A DNA stretch of 64,000 nt from Salvator merianae. Taxonomy: Eukaryota; Chordata; Lepidosauria; Squamata; Teiidae. Made by a program: the position numbers and the translations under genes. Within the stretch, counting starts at the first letter, position 1. Each line of letters starts with the position of its first letter. Below are positions 1 through 10,680 of the stretch, one piece after another. The stretch is from NCBI GenBank assembly GCA_003586115.2, contig QVOM02000119.1:45930742-45994741 (forward strand), read 5' to 3'. A model generated the notes under the pieces. It did not search any database. It was given only the letters and a program-made list of their open reading frames with translations, and was not told the DNA's origin.

Positions 1-1745
1 TTGTAATGTAAACTGTTTTTTTCCAGTTCTGTGGCCACTGTTGAGTTTTCCAAATTTGCTGGCATATTAAATGCAGCACTTTAACAGCATCATCTTTTGG
101 GATTTTAAATAGTTCAGCTGGAATTCCATCACCTCCACTATCTTTGTTGTTAGCAATGTGTCCTAATGCCTCTTTGACTTCACTCTCCAGGGTATCTGGC
201 TCTAGGTCAGTGACCACACTGTTGTGATTATCAGTGATGCTAAGATCTTTCTTGTATAGTTCTTCTGTGTATTCTTGCCACCTTTTAAAAAATCTCTTCT
301 ACTTCTGTTAGGTCCCTACCATTTTTGTCCTTTATCATTCTAATTTTTTCATGAAATATTTCCTTGCTATCTCCAATTTTCTTGAAGAGATCTCTTATCT
401 TTACTATTCTATTGTTTTCTTCTATTTCTTTGCATTATTTGTTTAAAAAGGGCTTCTTATCTCTCCTTTGGAAATCAGCATTCAGTTGGGTGTATTTTTC
501 CCTTCCCCCCTTGCCTTTCATTTTTCTTCTTTACTCAGCTATTTGCAATGCCCCATCGGCAGCCATTTTGTTTTCTTGTTCTTTTTCTTTGACATGTTTT
601 TTGTTGCTGCCTCCTGTGCAATGTTATGAACCTCTACCTCTATCCATAATTCTTCAGGCACTCTGACTTCCAGATTCAATCCCTTAAATCTATTCATCAC
701 CTCCACTGCGTATTCATAAGGGATATTATTAAAGTCATACCTGTATAGTTTGGTGGCTTCCCCTACTTTCTTCAATTTAAGCCTGAATTTTGCAATAAGA
801 AGCTTACGATCTGAGCCACAATCATCTTCAGGTCTTGGTTTTACTGACTGCATAGAGCTTCTCCATCTGTGGCAGCAAAATATATAATCAATCTGATTTC
901 AGTACTGACCATCTGATGAAATCCATGTGCAAAGTCACCTTTTGGGCTGTTGGTAAAGGAGTGTTTGCTATTACCAGTAAGTTACCTTGGCAAAACACAA
1001 CTAGTCTCTGGCCTGCTTCATTTTATATTATAAGACCAAACTTGTTATTCCAGTTATCTTTTGATTTCTTACTTGAGCATTCCAGTCTCCTAAGATGAAA
1101 GTGACATCTTTTTTGATGTTAGTTCTACAAGGTGTTGCAGGTCTTCAGCCTCTTTGGCATCAATGGTTGGAGTATGGACTTGGGCTAGTGTGATGTTGAA
1201 TGGTTTGCCTTGGATTTGAATGACAATTATCCTGTTGTTTTTAAGATTTCAACCCAGTAAGTGCTTTTCTCACCCTTTTATTGACTCTGACGACTACCCC
1301 ATTCCCTTCTGAGGGATTCTTGTTCACAGTAGTAGATGTAATGGTCATCTGAATTAAATTCACCCATTCCAGTCCATTTTAGTTCACTGACTCCCAAGAT
1401 ACCAATGTTTAGTCTTAATATCTCATGTTTGACCACAGCCAACTTACCTTGATATGTAGAACTTACATTCCAGGTTCTTTTACAATATAGTTCTTTACAG
1501 CATTGTACTTCCCTTTCACCACCGGACATATCCACAACTAAGCATCTTTTTGGCGCAGTCACTTCACTCTTTGGAGTTACTTGTAGCTGCCCTTCATTCT
1601 TCCCCAGTAAGTTGTTGGACACCTTCTGTCCCAGGGGACTCCTCTTCCATTGTCATATCATTTTTGCTGTAGTGCTTTTTCTTGGAATTTTCTTGGTAAG
1701 AGATACTGGAGTGGTTTGCCATTTCTTTCACCAGTGGTCAACATT
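1..1745 (-). mobile_element. BovB (RTE-clade) LINE, degenerate, cut by the window edge
   Basis: Minus-strand reading gives characteristic BovB protein pieces. At 1278-1622 the start of the endonuclease contains ILGVSELKWTGMGEFNSDD and YIYYCEQESLRR. At 539-853 a stretch contains DFNNIPYEYAVEVMNRFKGL and VPEELW. Bases 1-330 encode the linker before the reverse transcriptase (EALGHIANNKDSGGDGIPAE). The element's 5' end lies near 1745, where the sequence resembles the BovB 5' region (TACTGGAGTGGTTTGCC). The 3' part, including most of the RT, lies off the left edge. Frameshifts and stops between the blocks show it is dead. BovB is known for horizontal transfer between squamates and ruminants, and supports a squamate host. 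Confidence 0.9.
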
Positions 1746-1759
1746 GGTTCTGAGCACTC

Positions 1760-1900
1760 CACTATTTAATAAATCCATTTATTACATTTATATACCACCC
1801 TTCATCCAAAGGTCTTAAGGCAGGTCACAGTCTATGTTAAAAATGCGAAGCACTAGAACATATTTAAAATATAACCCTCACACCCTAGCAGGACTACATG
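1760..1900 (-). repeat. 3' tail of a minus-strand L2/CR1-group LINE
   Basis: Contains the recurring lizard tail TTTATATACCACCCTTCAT followed by CAGGTCACAG and an A-rich stretch with CATATTTAAAATATAA. The same order recurs at 18250-18650, 38200-38310 and 62700-62810. The BovB element abuts it, so BovB may have inserted beside or into it. Confidence 0.65.
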
Positions 1901-1905
1901 CAGAG

Positions 1906-2990
1906 GAAACTGCACTGCCTAGCTCATAGCTTCACTGAGCTGCCCATGCCCCTCTGCCACTATATGGCAATGATCCATGAAGGAGCAGCTTCAGCTAAAG
2001 ATCAAAACTCAGACTGGTTTATATGGGATAAGGCAGATAGCCTGATCCCAAGTTGTTGTGTCTGCAACAAAAACTTAAATTTGAGTCAGTACAAAACACT
2101 TTTTTGATATGTAGTTATGCTTGTGGTAGGTATCTCCACGTAGAACCTACATTCAGCAGTTGCAGCTTCCATGCCTCACAAAAAGCCAAAGGATGGGAAT
2201 ACAGGGTGACAGTGGAGGGGTGAGGTTGTGAATGAAATTGTCTTTTGAAGTCTCAAAAATGCTTGACCAAATCATGGTTTGGGGAGATCAAAACAAGGCT
2301 TCCAAACAGAGGCTCACCTTTCTGCCATTACCGCCCTACGGCCTACAAGTCTAAAGCAGATTGAAGTAATCCAATAAAGAGTTTACTCATGGATGGTAGA
2401 TGCAACTTTCCTCTGCAGGTGAGGGGAAAATATGATTTGCAGAGCTTCCTTCCTTCCTTCCTTCCTTCCTTCCTTCCTTCCTTCCTCCCTCCCCTTCCTC
2501 CTCCTCCTCCTTTTGCAGCAATGGAAATGAGGCATTGATCTCAGAAAATCATGAGTCTAAACTACATTGGGGGGAATGTGAATGTAATTTCAGACCTAAG
2601 AACCTAATGATTTCACCTTTCCCTTAGTCTGATCACTTTCAGATCCACTTGAGTTTCTTCATGTTTCCAACTTTTAAGAGGAGAATAAGTTGTCTGCCTC
2701 TGCCCTAGGCATCTGTTGGACACTTAAAAGTTTTGCAGAACTTAACTGGAACTACTGCCAATGCTTTTGGGAGCACATGGATTCCACAGCTTCTATGTCC
2801 TGGATATCATTGTCCTGATTCAACTCCTTATGGTCCCTGGTTCACAGAGTGCCACACAGTTTACTGATGGCCTCCAGGAGCAGAAGAGAGTCAAAAAGTG
2901 CCCAGAGCAGCGGTGGAAGAAATCTGGTCTGGAAGCAGTCCAGCTCCAGTTGCTGCCTTGCATCCAGAAATATTCTGTGCCAGTAAGATA
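1906..2990. other. Intronic sequence, no gene seen
   Basis: Apart from the microsatellite at 2445-2514, nothing recognisable. Short open frames here have no family resemblance. Confidence 0.5.
2445..2514. repeat. (CTTC)n microsatellite with CT-rich extension
   Basis: About ten CTTC units followed by CCCTCCCC and CTCCTC units, giving a pure pyrimidine tract on the + strand. Confidence 0.97.
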
Positions 2991-3790
2991 CATTCTGTGA
3001 AACGGTCTTTCTTTTCTGCTCATATTGCCTCTTTGGGTTTTCCGTCAGCTGTCCTATTTTGGAAAACTCAGTTTCTTTTCAGATCTGCTCTGGTCAAGGA
3101 CTAGTTCCTCTCTAGGGGAGAGTTTCCACACCAAATGATACAAAGCTTTTTTGAAAAGAAGCTCATTCAACATAGAACTGATGTAGAAGGAGTACAGAAT
3201 GAGTCCCCCATTGAGTGTGAACTAGTGCCCACTCACACTTTATGAGATACGTCTGACTTAGTGTCAATTAAGGAAGTGCTCAAAGTTTTTGCTGCCTTGA
3301 ATCCAGGCTCCATGTTCTCCAGGGTTAGTATGTGCATCTGGAGCTCTTGCATCCATTAGATCATAGAAATTGTGAAAGCTTCCCTCTGGGAAGGGGTGGT
3401 GCCATCAGTTCTGAAAAAGGGAGTCACTTGCATCACACAATCTCCAATCTACTATTTGTGGGAAAAGTCCTTGAACATATTGTTTGGTCTCAGATTCAGA
3501 TGGCTTTTAGATCACTAGGATTATTTGAATCCTTTTCAATTAGGTTTCAGAAACTATCCTTGCGGCCTTATTAGATAACCATCTGAGACACTCCTCTCCT
3601 GGTTCTTTTAGATTCGTCAGTAGCCTTTTATATCATCTCCACATCCACTGAAGTGCCTTTGTAGATTGCATATTGTTGGTAAGGTGTGGTGGTGCTGCAG
3701 TCATTTGTGATGGAGGGTAGCATTCTGATGGTGGAGTTCTCCAGGATTCAGTCCTCTTCTCAGTATTGTATTATATTTTCTGAGGAAATC
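2990..3790 (+). mobile_element. Degenerate L2/CR1-group LINE fragment
   Basis: Broken frames around 3330-3600 retain the reverse-transcriptase order found in the better-preserved copies in this window: a lysine-rich segment (SVLKKGVTCIT), then FVGKVLEHIV, then an equivalent of LDPFQSGFR. Many stops and frameshifts. Outer limits are approximate. Confidence 0.55.
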
Positions 3791-6050
3791 AGAGGACTGT
3801 CTAGGTACCTGACGCTGGTGAGGTCTTGAATGACAGTAAATAAATCAAAAAATAAATTCCTCGAAATCAGCATTACTGTTTTTGACAACTCAGGTGGATT
3901 GTATTTTCTCACCTGAGGTTTTGGTAGGGGATACTTCTTGCCCCTGAAGAAGCAGGTATGCAACGTGGGGTTTTACCAGATGTCTAGTTGCTTTTGCAAC
4001 TTCAAGTTGATGTTGTTGCAAGGCCAGTTTTTGCCTAGGCCAGATAACTGCAACAATTGCAGCCTTATCTGGACATACTTCTCTTAATATTTTTTAGCAA
4101 ATCCTTGGGCTTAGGAAAAAAGGACAGTGGTGACCTCAGTTGAGGCCCATTTCATTCCCACCTTGGCCAAGTTGATACTGTCACAGGTCAGGAGAGGGAA
4201 GGGAGTTTCAGCCAATTCATTGCTGGTCAAGGTAAGGTGTGGGGGGAGTTCATTAGAAAGACAGTGGAATCATGACCACACTACCCTAGCATGTTCTTAA
4301 AGTGAGGAAATAGCCGACCTGAGACTTGGTTCTTGCTATGGATGTGCCTGTGCAGTAAGATCTCCCTCTAGCATCATGGGTTTTCTGTTATTCCTCTCTT
4401 ATGCTTGTTATGACTCTTCTTCCTCTATGATACATGATACATTGTAGAAGTCACTCAACCAATTCTGCTGGAAAGATTATTGCTTGCTGTTTCTAAAATA
4501 AAGAAACCTGGCAGATACTGTGCTTTGCATTGTGACATTTCCCTCATTATTGAATGAGACCTTGAGGTATTTTTTGTGACTGATTTCAATGTTTTTTTTC
4601 AATAAAAGTAAAATTCTGAGTTGTTCAAGCCTACCTTCTTTACCTTTCCTTGAGTTCAACCCTCCAATTACTTACCTGTAAAACAAAAACTCAGCTTTAA
4701 GGGCCTCACAAACTTAGGAACCCTCATACATCTGATTGGCTGGGTCTGTCTGTGAATCAAGACCACAGTGCGGTGGGTCCAGTTTTTATTATTACCCCCC
4801 TTTTTACATTTTTTACATTTACTTTTCCCTTATCTGTACTGAAATCACTTGCAGAATTTGCTATAAATCCAAATAATATATGCCTAGTAGGAAAACTAAT
4901 CTATTATCCCATTTTATTAGCAAGTCTTTCCCTGCCATAGTCAGTTAGATCTCCAAAACTTACATAATTTAAGGCTAAAGGTTAGACTAGCAAATGAGAT
5001 TCATTGTTGACAAATGTAGTGTTATTGCACAGTAGCGATTTGACTATAAAAGGTTAGACACTAGGAGAATGAGTTTGCTGCATGTATGTCGGGTGAAACA
5101 TTTCCACATTCCTCATCCTCTGATAAGTGTGAAATGTTATTTAATACTCAGTAATTTAAATTTTCCTTTCTGTATTCTATTATATTTAATAAATATATAA
5201 ATGTTCATAAAGAAAAAGCCCTTGTGACAGAAGTAACACAATGGGGAACATAGTGGCAGGATAAAGAAGATTATGTTTTTAAAATTTGCATGTAAATATG
5301 CTGATTAGACTACAAAATAGACGCATTCCTTCAGACTGAACAAGGCAGAAGCAATATGGCTCGGAACAAAAATTCATCTGAAACATTCCAAGTGTTCTAC
5401 TGGAGCAGCTGGCTTTTCTGCAAAGCACTCAAAACCATTCTGATTTTTTTTTTAATATATATTTTTAGTTTTATTCTGAGCTGGAACAAAACTCAAAATT
5501 TCTTTCATGCATGTGCTGGTTCTGACAGTGGTTGGGGTCTGTTGCTCATGGTTGTGCCTTACTCAGTCTGAAGGCATATGTGTGTTTTGTAATCTAATCA
5601 GGATCTTTTATATGAAATGTGATGTAATATTTATTCTGACTGACTTGGGCAGAAGAAGTGGGGAAGGAGAAGCTCTGTCCTCCAGGGTATTTGATACAGT
5701 ACCACAGACTGTACAGATTCCATCTCCTCCATCAGATGCCCAACCTGCTCTGTACCTGGAGTTGAGACTATGTTTTTGTTGTTGGACGAAGAGACAGGAC
5801 AGGAATTATGGTTTTTATGATACTGCCCAGCATCTTCCCTATCCAAACTGGTGAAAGCCATTCCCAATGTGGTGCTGCATCTCCCACTACAGTTTTGTTG
5901 GAGAACTCCAATTTACATGTAGAGGAGGCCTGTAATAACCCAGCTTGGAACTTCATGGTAACCATGGAGCTGTCTCAACACATCTTGATTCCAACAGATG
6001 TTTTTGTTTCAAAGGTATTGTGCAAATCTTCATTAATAGAAGGATTTATG
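3791..6050. other. Intronic sequence, no gene seen
   Basis: AT-rich, with no recognised coding sequence. The largest frame (5507-5854, 115 codons) has no family resemblance. One arm of a 28-bp inverted match lies at 5216-5243 (partner at 8634-8661). Confidence 0.5.
5216..5243. repeat. Left arm of a 28-bp inverted match flanking a LINE
   Basis: AAGCCCTTGTGACAGAAGTA continues to CACAATG; its reverse complement occurs at 8634-8661 with one mismatch. Homology stops quickly on both sides. Confidence 0.8.
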
Positions 6051-8622
6051 GTAAGTCCATTGTCACGGATGGATCATTTTCTGGTGACTTCTCCCCACTG
6101 CAGGAGTGGGAGACCTAATGTTATGTTCCACCCCCAGACACTTATGGAACTACACCAGTTCCTGACGCCCTAGGGGATTTTCCAGATAACATGGACAGCA
6201 CTTCTGTTAGGTCTCTCATTTTGTTTAGGGATCAAGAGTTGATGAGAGCTCTTGATGTAGTCACTCCCAAGTGCTCACAGGTTATCAGTGGAATGTGTAG
6301 GCTCGCTTGGTTCTCATCTGATCTGCATGCAATGAAGTGGATAGGTTGACAGCTAGAGTGTAGGTGGCAGAAATCCCTTAACACATCTGATCAGACACTC
6401 TTAAGGGCACATTGCCATGCCTACCATGTGGCCGTGATGGCAGTGGAGTGGTCTTAGTTCTCTGGCACCACTGCATCCTCAGCTAGTCATCCCACTGAGC
6501 CATCTTTTTCACGTGGTGAAAAAAAACTTTTGTCCTCCTCTATCCCAGGATAGCTGTGACAAGCCTGCTAAGCACTTTGAGGATAAAATCTCTCAGATCT
6601 GTTTAAAATTGGATGCCACTCTTGTCCCACAATGCCTTTCGATGGTCCAGAAACACCATCTAGTTTGATTTTGCTTGAACAATTTCAGTTGTTGTGGACT
6701 GAAGACATGCATAAGCTTCCTACATGGCTTTTTACTACCTGTTGTGTGAGAGGGCCTGTTTGCACTTTATCTGTAGTGAGCAATGAGATGCTTACTGGCT
6801 AAGTACATTCACACAAGCCCACTGCTGCAGTGTCCAGAAGCAGCTACAGCCACTCCTGAATGCTACTAGCTGTGGACAACAAGGTCACTGTCCACAGCCA
6901 GACCAGGAGCAGCTGGACTGCTCCCGATCATCAGCATTCACATCCTCTTCTGGGTGAGAACGCTGTAAATGGGCAGCATGGTGTGGCTGTGGCTGCACAG
7001 TCATGTATCACATCCCTGATTGCAAGGGCAATGACCAGACTTTGCCACAACCACTTTCATAGCACTCAGGCCAGGATCTGTATTGCAAGTGCTGGAAATC
7101 TGGTACAGGGCTGTTCCAGCTCTCGCAGTGAGGCTGGCCCTGTGTCATGGTGTCTTATACAGCCTAGAATGGTATGATTATAGCATTCTAGGCTGTAAAG
7201 TGTAAGCAGGCCCTTAGACTCTGGCCCTTCATATCTTATTAAGGCAAGCAATAAGGGGTGTGACCTCTTGCATTCAGTGAGTGTGATCAATACCTCTTTC
7301 AGAGAAGGTGAGTCTCCATTTCTCTTGAAGGAGGTGGCGGTCCACCTCTCATTTAGAAGCTTTCCTTGGATTAAGAGGTCTTGAATAACTTACCATCCAG
7401 TTGCTAATCTCCCTTGGCCAAGGTTTTAGAGAAAGTGGTGGTTATGTATCTTCAAGCATGCTTGGATGAAGCATGGGCTTAGTAATTGTAGGCATTGCTT
7501 CCCAATAGCTTCAGTCTTATCTTGAATGGAGATCTCATGAGTGATCATGAGGGATTCTTGTTCTTCACCCTGGGAACTCACATGCTGGGTTCCTTAAAGT
7601 CTGTTTTAACACCCTCACTTTTTAATATTTATATGAAGCCACTGGGAGAGGTCATCAAGAGGTTTAGGGTGAAGTGTCATCAGTATGGTGCCATCTGAAG
7701 TGTCATCAAATCTACAGTTTAGTGCCATGTGAATCAGGTGAGGCAGTCCAGGTTCTAACCAGTGCCTGGAGGCAATGATGGATGGCATGTGATTCAATAG
7801 GCTGAAAGTGAATTCAGAAAGGCAGCAGTCCTACATGTCAGATCCTCATTCAAAAAAGTCAGTAGACCAGTTGTCCTTTGATAGGGTTACTCTTGCCTGT
7901 AAAGATCAAGTATGGAATTTGGAAGTTATCCTAGACCCACATTTTCAATTGAGCTTCAAATGGCAGCAGCGGCCATGGATTCTTACTCCTGGCTTAGTCT
8001 GAAGTCCTTCCTTGACAGAGAACATCTGATATCCAGGATAGATTACTACTGTGTGCTCCATATGGGGCTTCCCTTGAGGATGACCCAAAAGTTGGAATTA
8101 GTGCACAATGCTGAAGCTAGGCTGATAGCAGGAATTTCTATAAGGCCCCATATCACACAGCAATAGTTACCACTTCACTTCTGGAAACAACTCAGAGTGT
8201 AATACTAAAATTTAAAGCCACAAATGGCTTGAGACCCAAATATTTGAAGAAACCCTTCTCTAAGTATAGACCTGTCCAATAATTAAGATCTTCTGGTGAT
8301 ACTCTTCTTGTGATCCCATCACTTCAGGAGGTTAGAGGGGTGGAGCCTTGAGGCAGAATTCTTTCAGTTACAGCAATCGTAACCTCACCACAGAAATGCC
8401 CCAAGCATTAACACTGGTAATTTTTGGCACCTTATGAAAACCTATTTGCTTAACTTAGCTTCTAGTGATTAATATATCACATTATATTTTGATTATATTT
8501 GATTATATTAGCTTAACTTAGCTTTTAGTTATTAGTACATTTTATGTTACTTTTATTCTTGTTTTAATTCTTATTGTTAACTGCCCGAAGACTGAGGGAT
8601 AGGGCAGTATACTCTAAATAAA
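6050..8622 (+). mobile_element. Degenerate L2/CR1-group LINE, interrupted by a MITE
   Basis: Protein traces in order along the + strand: SYLIKASNKGC near 7230, the RT segment FNIYMKPLGEVIKRFRVKCH at 7617-7676, an intact-looking DQLSFDRVTLACKDQV near 7870, and DYYCVLHMGLPLRMTQKLEL near 8040-8100. The 3' tail CTGCCCGAAGACTGAGGGA with GGGCAGTATACT and AATAAATA lies at 8580-8625. The catalytic YADD motif is lost and stops are frequent. The MITE at 6752-7213 splits it. The 5' limit is uncertain. Confidence 0.8.
6752..7213 (-). mobile_element. MITE, GGGCCTKTTTGCAC family, copy A
   Basis: Terminal inverted repeats are GGGCCTGTTTGCACTTTA at 6752-6769 and TAAAGTGTAAGCAGGCCC at 7196-7213. Its interior matches the reverse complement of 53828-54292 over most of its length (for example AATGCTACTAGCTG, GACCAGGAGCAGCTGGACTG, TGCACAGTCATG). 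It sits inside the LINE at 6050-8622, whose reading resumes on the right with a SYLIKASN equivalent. No transposase is encoded; the 105-codon frame inside is chance. I found no clean target duplication. Confidence 0.85.
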
Positions 8623-8633
8623 TACATTTTCTC

Positions 8634-8661
8634 CATTGTGTTACTTCTGTCATAAGGGCTT
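8634..8661. repeat. Right arm of the 28-bp inverted match
   Basis: CATTGTGTTACTTCTGTCAT continues to AAGGGCTT, complementary to 5216-5243 with one mismatch. It begins just after the 3' end of the LINE tail. Confidence 0.8.
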
Positions 8662-9700
8662 CTGTACAATGCAAAAGGGAAAGATATATTTATGGAGAAG
8701 AGAAATGGGAAGAGCCAGGAGACCCAGGTACTTCACTGGAATGCTGCCTTACAAAGGAAAGCAGCCAAGGAAAGAAGCTAGGGAATTACAGAAAAATAAC
8801 ACCATCAAGCTCCCCAAAATAGCAACAAAAAAAGGGTTTCTGAAATAGCCAGGAGAGTATTGATAAAATAAGACCCTTAAGTAAAAAAGGGAGGATCTAA
8901 AAGGGGGGAATTTAAAAGCCCTAACACAAGCCTTTTTTTAAAAAAAATCAAAAATATGTTGGAGTAGCAGCTAGAAGTAACCAGTTATTTCACTGGCAAA
9001 GGAGGGGGAATCTAAAGAATGAGGATCCAAAGTGATAAATCAAAAAACAAATGGGAAGGGAGTGAGGAAGGGGAGAGGGAGACAAAAGCAAGCAGGAAAA
9101 GGGGGGATGCTAAAAGCCTACTCCATATGCAAGCAAAGAAAAAAGAGGGAAACAGAAAGTCAAAAGCCTACTGTGAGGGCAGAGTAGGTTTTTAATTTTG
9201 TATTTCCTTTTTTTGTTTGTTTGCTTGCCTATATCTCCCTGCAGCCCCCTTCCAGCCTCCCTCCCGCTTTGAGTACAGGCAGAACTGGCTCCAAAAGCGA
9301 GCAGTAGCTCTCCTTTTCTCTAGAAGTACAATGGAAAATGGCTGCTGCCAAACTCAGTTACATGCACTTTGAAACTCTCTCCTTTTGAGCCCCTTCTTTT
9401 CTGGCTCCCACAGTCAATAGTAGACCAGTTGCCCCTGGCCACAGTCCAAGTGATTATCAACTAGTCAATAAAAACCCCAACCAATTGTAATAACAAGTAG
9501 AAAAGAATAACAATATTTTCAGTAGTGTAAAACTGCAACCTTTACATCCAGAACCGTGTGCAATGGAGCAGAACTTTGTTTTGTTCCAAATCTGAAACAT
9601 GCACCTATTTGGAAGAATGCTGATGTTCAAATTTGAAGTGACCAAAATGTGCTGTTTTGAGCTAAAAATTATTTGAATTGAAATAATTCACACACCTCTA
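8662..9700. other. Purine-rich intronic sequence, no gene seen
   Basis: From about 8670 to 9180 the + strand is strongly A/G-rich, with runs such as GGGGGGAATT and GAAAAAAGAGGG. The rest is unremarkable and no family was recognised. Confidence 0.5.
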
Positions 9701-10680
9701 CTTAAAATTCCACATGGTCTGGGTCCATGAAATAAGGAGGTACCCTCTTCTTCAAGGGATTGCTTTGCCCTGGAAGTGGCAGTTGCCCATTCAGGGGAGG
9801 GGGATCTCTTGGACTCTGCACTGATGCTTTAAGCTCAGGCTGAGGCAGTGGCCAAGAGCACCTACTTCCAGCTGCAACTAGTTCACCAACTCCAGCCCTT
9901 TCTGGACAGAAACAATCTGGCCACAGTAATCCTTGCTCTGGTATCTTCCTGACTAGACTGTTGTAATGTGCTCTTTGCAGAGTTGCCCTTGAGGATGGTT
10001 CGGAAGCTTCAGATGATGATGATGATGATGATTAGATTTCTATCCCGCCCTACACGCGAAGGCCCCCGGGCAGGTCACAACACATGTAAAAAGAATAGCA
10101 GGTTAAAACAGTATAAAAACAGATTAAAAACACAAAAAACAGTTACAACTGTACCAGCTGGGGAAAAACAGAATGCAGCTGCAAGACTGCTAACTGGCAC
10201 TGCTGGCCGGATTCACATCACACTGGTCATAAAAGAGCTATAGTAGCTGTCAATTTGTTACCCTGCCCAATTCAAGGCGTTAATTTTGACTTATAAGGCC
10301 CTAAATGGCTTTGTTCCCAATAGCTGAAAAAATACCTTAGCCCATATTGACTTACCCATGCCTTAAATCTGCAAATGAGGCCCTCCTGGTGATACAACTG
10401 CCTTTAGTAAATAAAGGGATAGGGCCCTTCTCAACAGTAGCCCCTAGACTGTGGAATAATCTCCCCATGAGGTGCACAAGGTATCTTCATTATTTGTATT
10501 TAGAACACTGGTAAAATCCCACTATTTATCATGGCCTTTGGCTGAGGAAACAGCTTTCCCCATACACAACATTCAGGCACTGTTATTGATTTTAGTGCAT
10601 TCCATTTAATTTGTTTTTACTGTTGCAACCTGCCCTGAGACCTTCAGGTATAGGGTTGGATAAAAGTACAAATAAGCAAA
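9700..10680 (+). mobile_element. 3' end of an L2/CR1-group LINE, with a nested insertion
   Basis: The frame reads FQLQLVHQLQPFLDRNNLAT, then CCNVLFAELPLRMVRKLQ, then after an interruption QNAAARLLTGTAGRIHI. This is the conserved C-terminal block of the family. The 3' tail GCAACCTGCCCTGAGACC with GGTATAGGG lies at 10624-10660. The interruption at about 10012-10156 is another repeat in the opposite orientation. Confidence 0.82.
10012..10156 (-). repeat. Nested minus-strand LINE tail with (GAT)n
   Basis: Begins with six or seven GAT units, continues TTAGATTTCTATCCCGCCCT and CGGGCAGGTCACAACAC, and ends in an A-rich stretch. It interrupts the host LINE exactly between codons for RKLQ and QNAAARLL. 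The GAT run is its 3'-terminal microsatellite in minus orientation. Confidence 0.75.

Noticed and set aside
5985..6058. Potential upstream ANKS1B exon ending at a GTAAGT site (6054)
   Set aside because: The peptide before it (SSLIEGFM) does not match SAM1 of ANKS1B and no acceptor-bounded frame with the right phase is evident.
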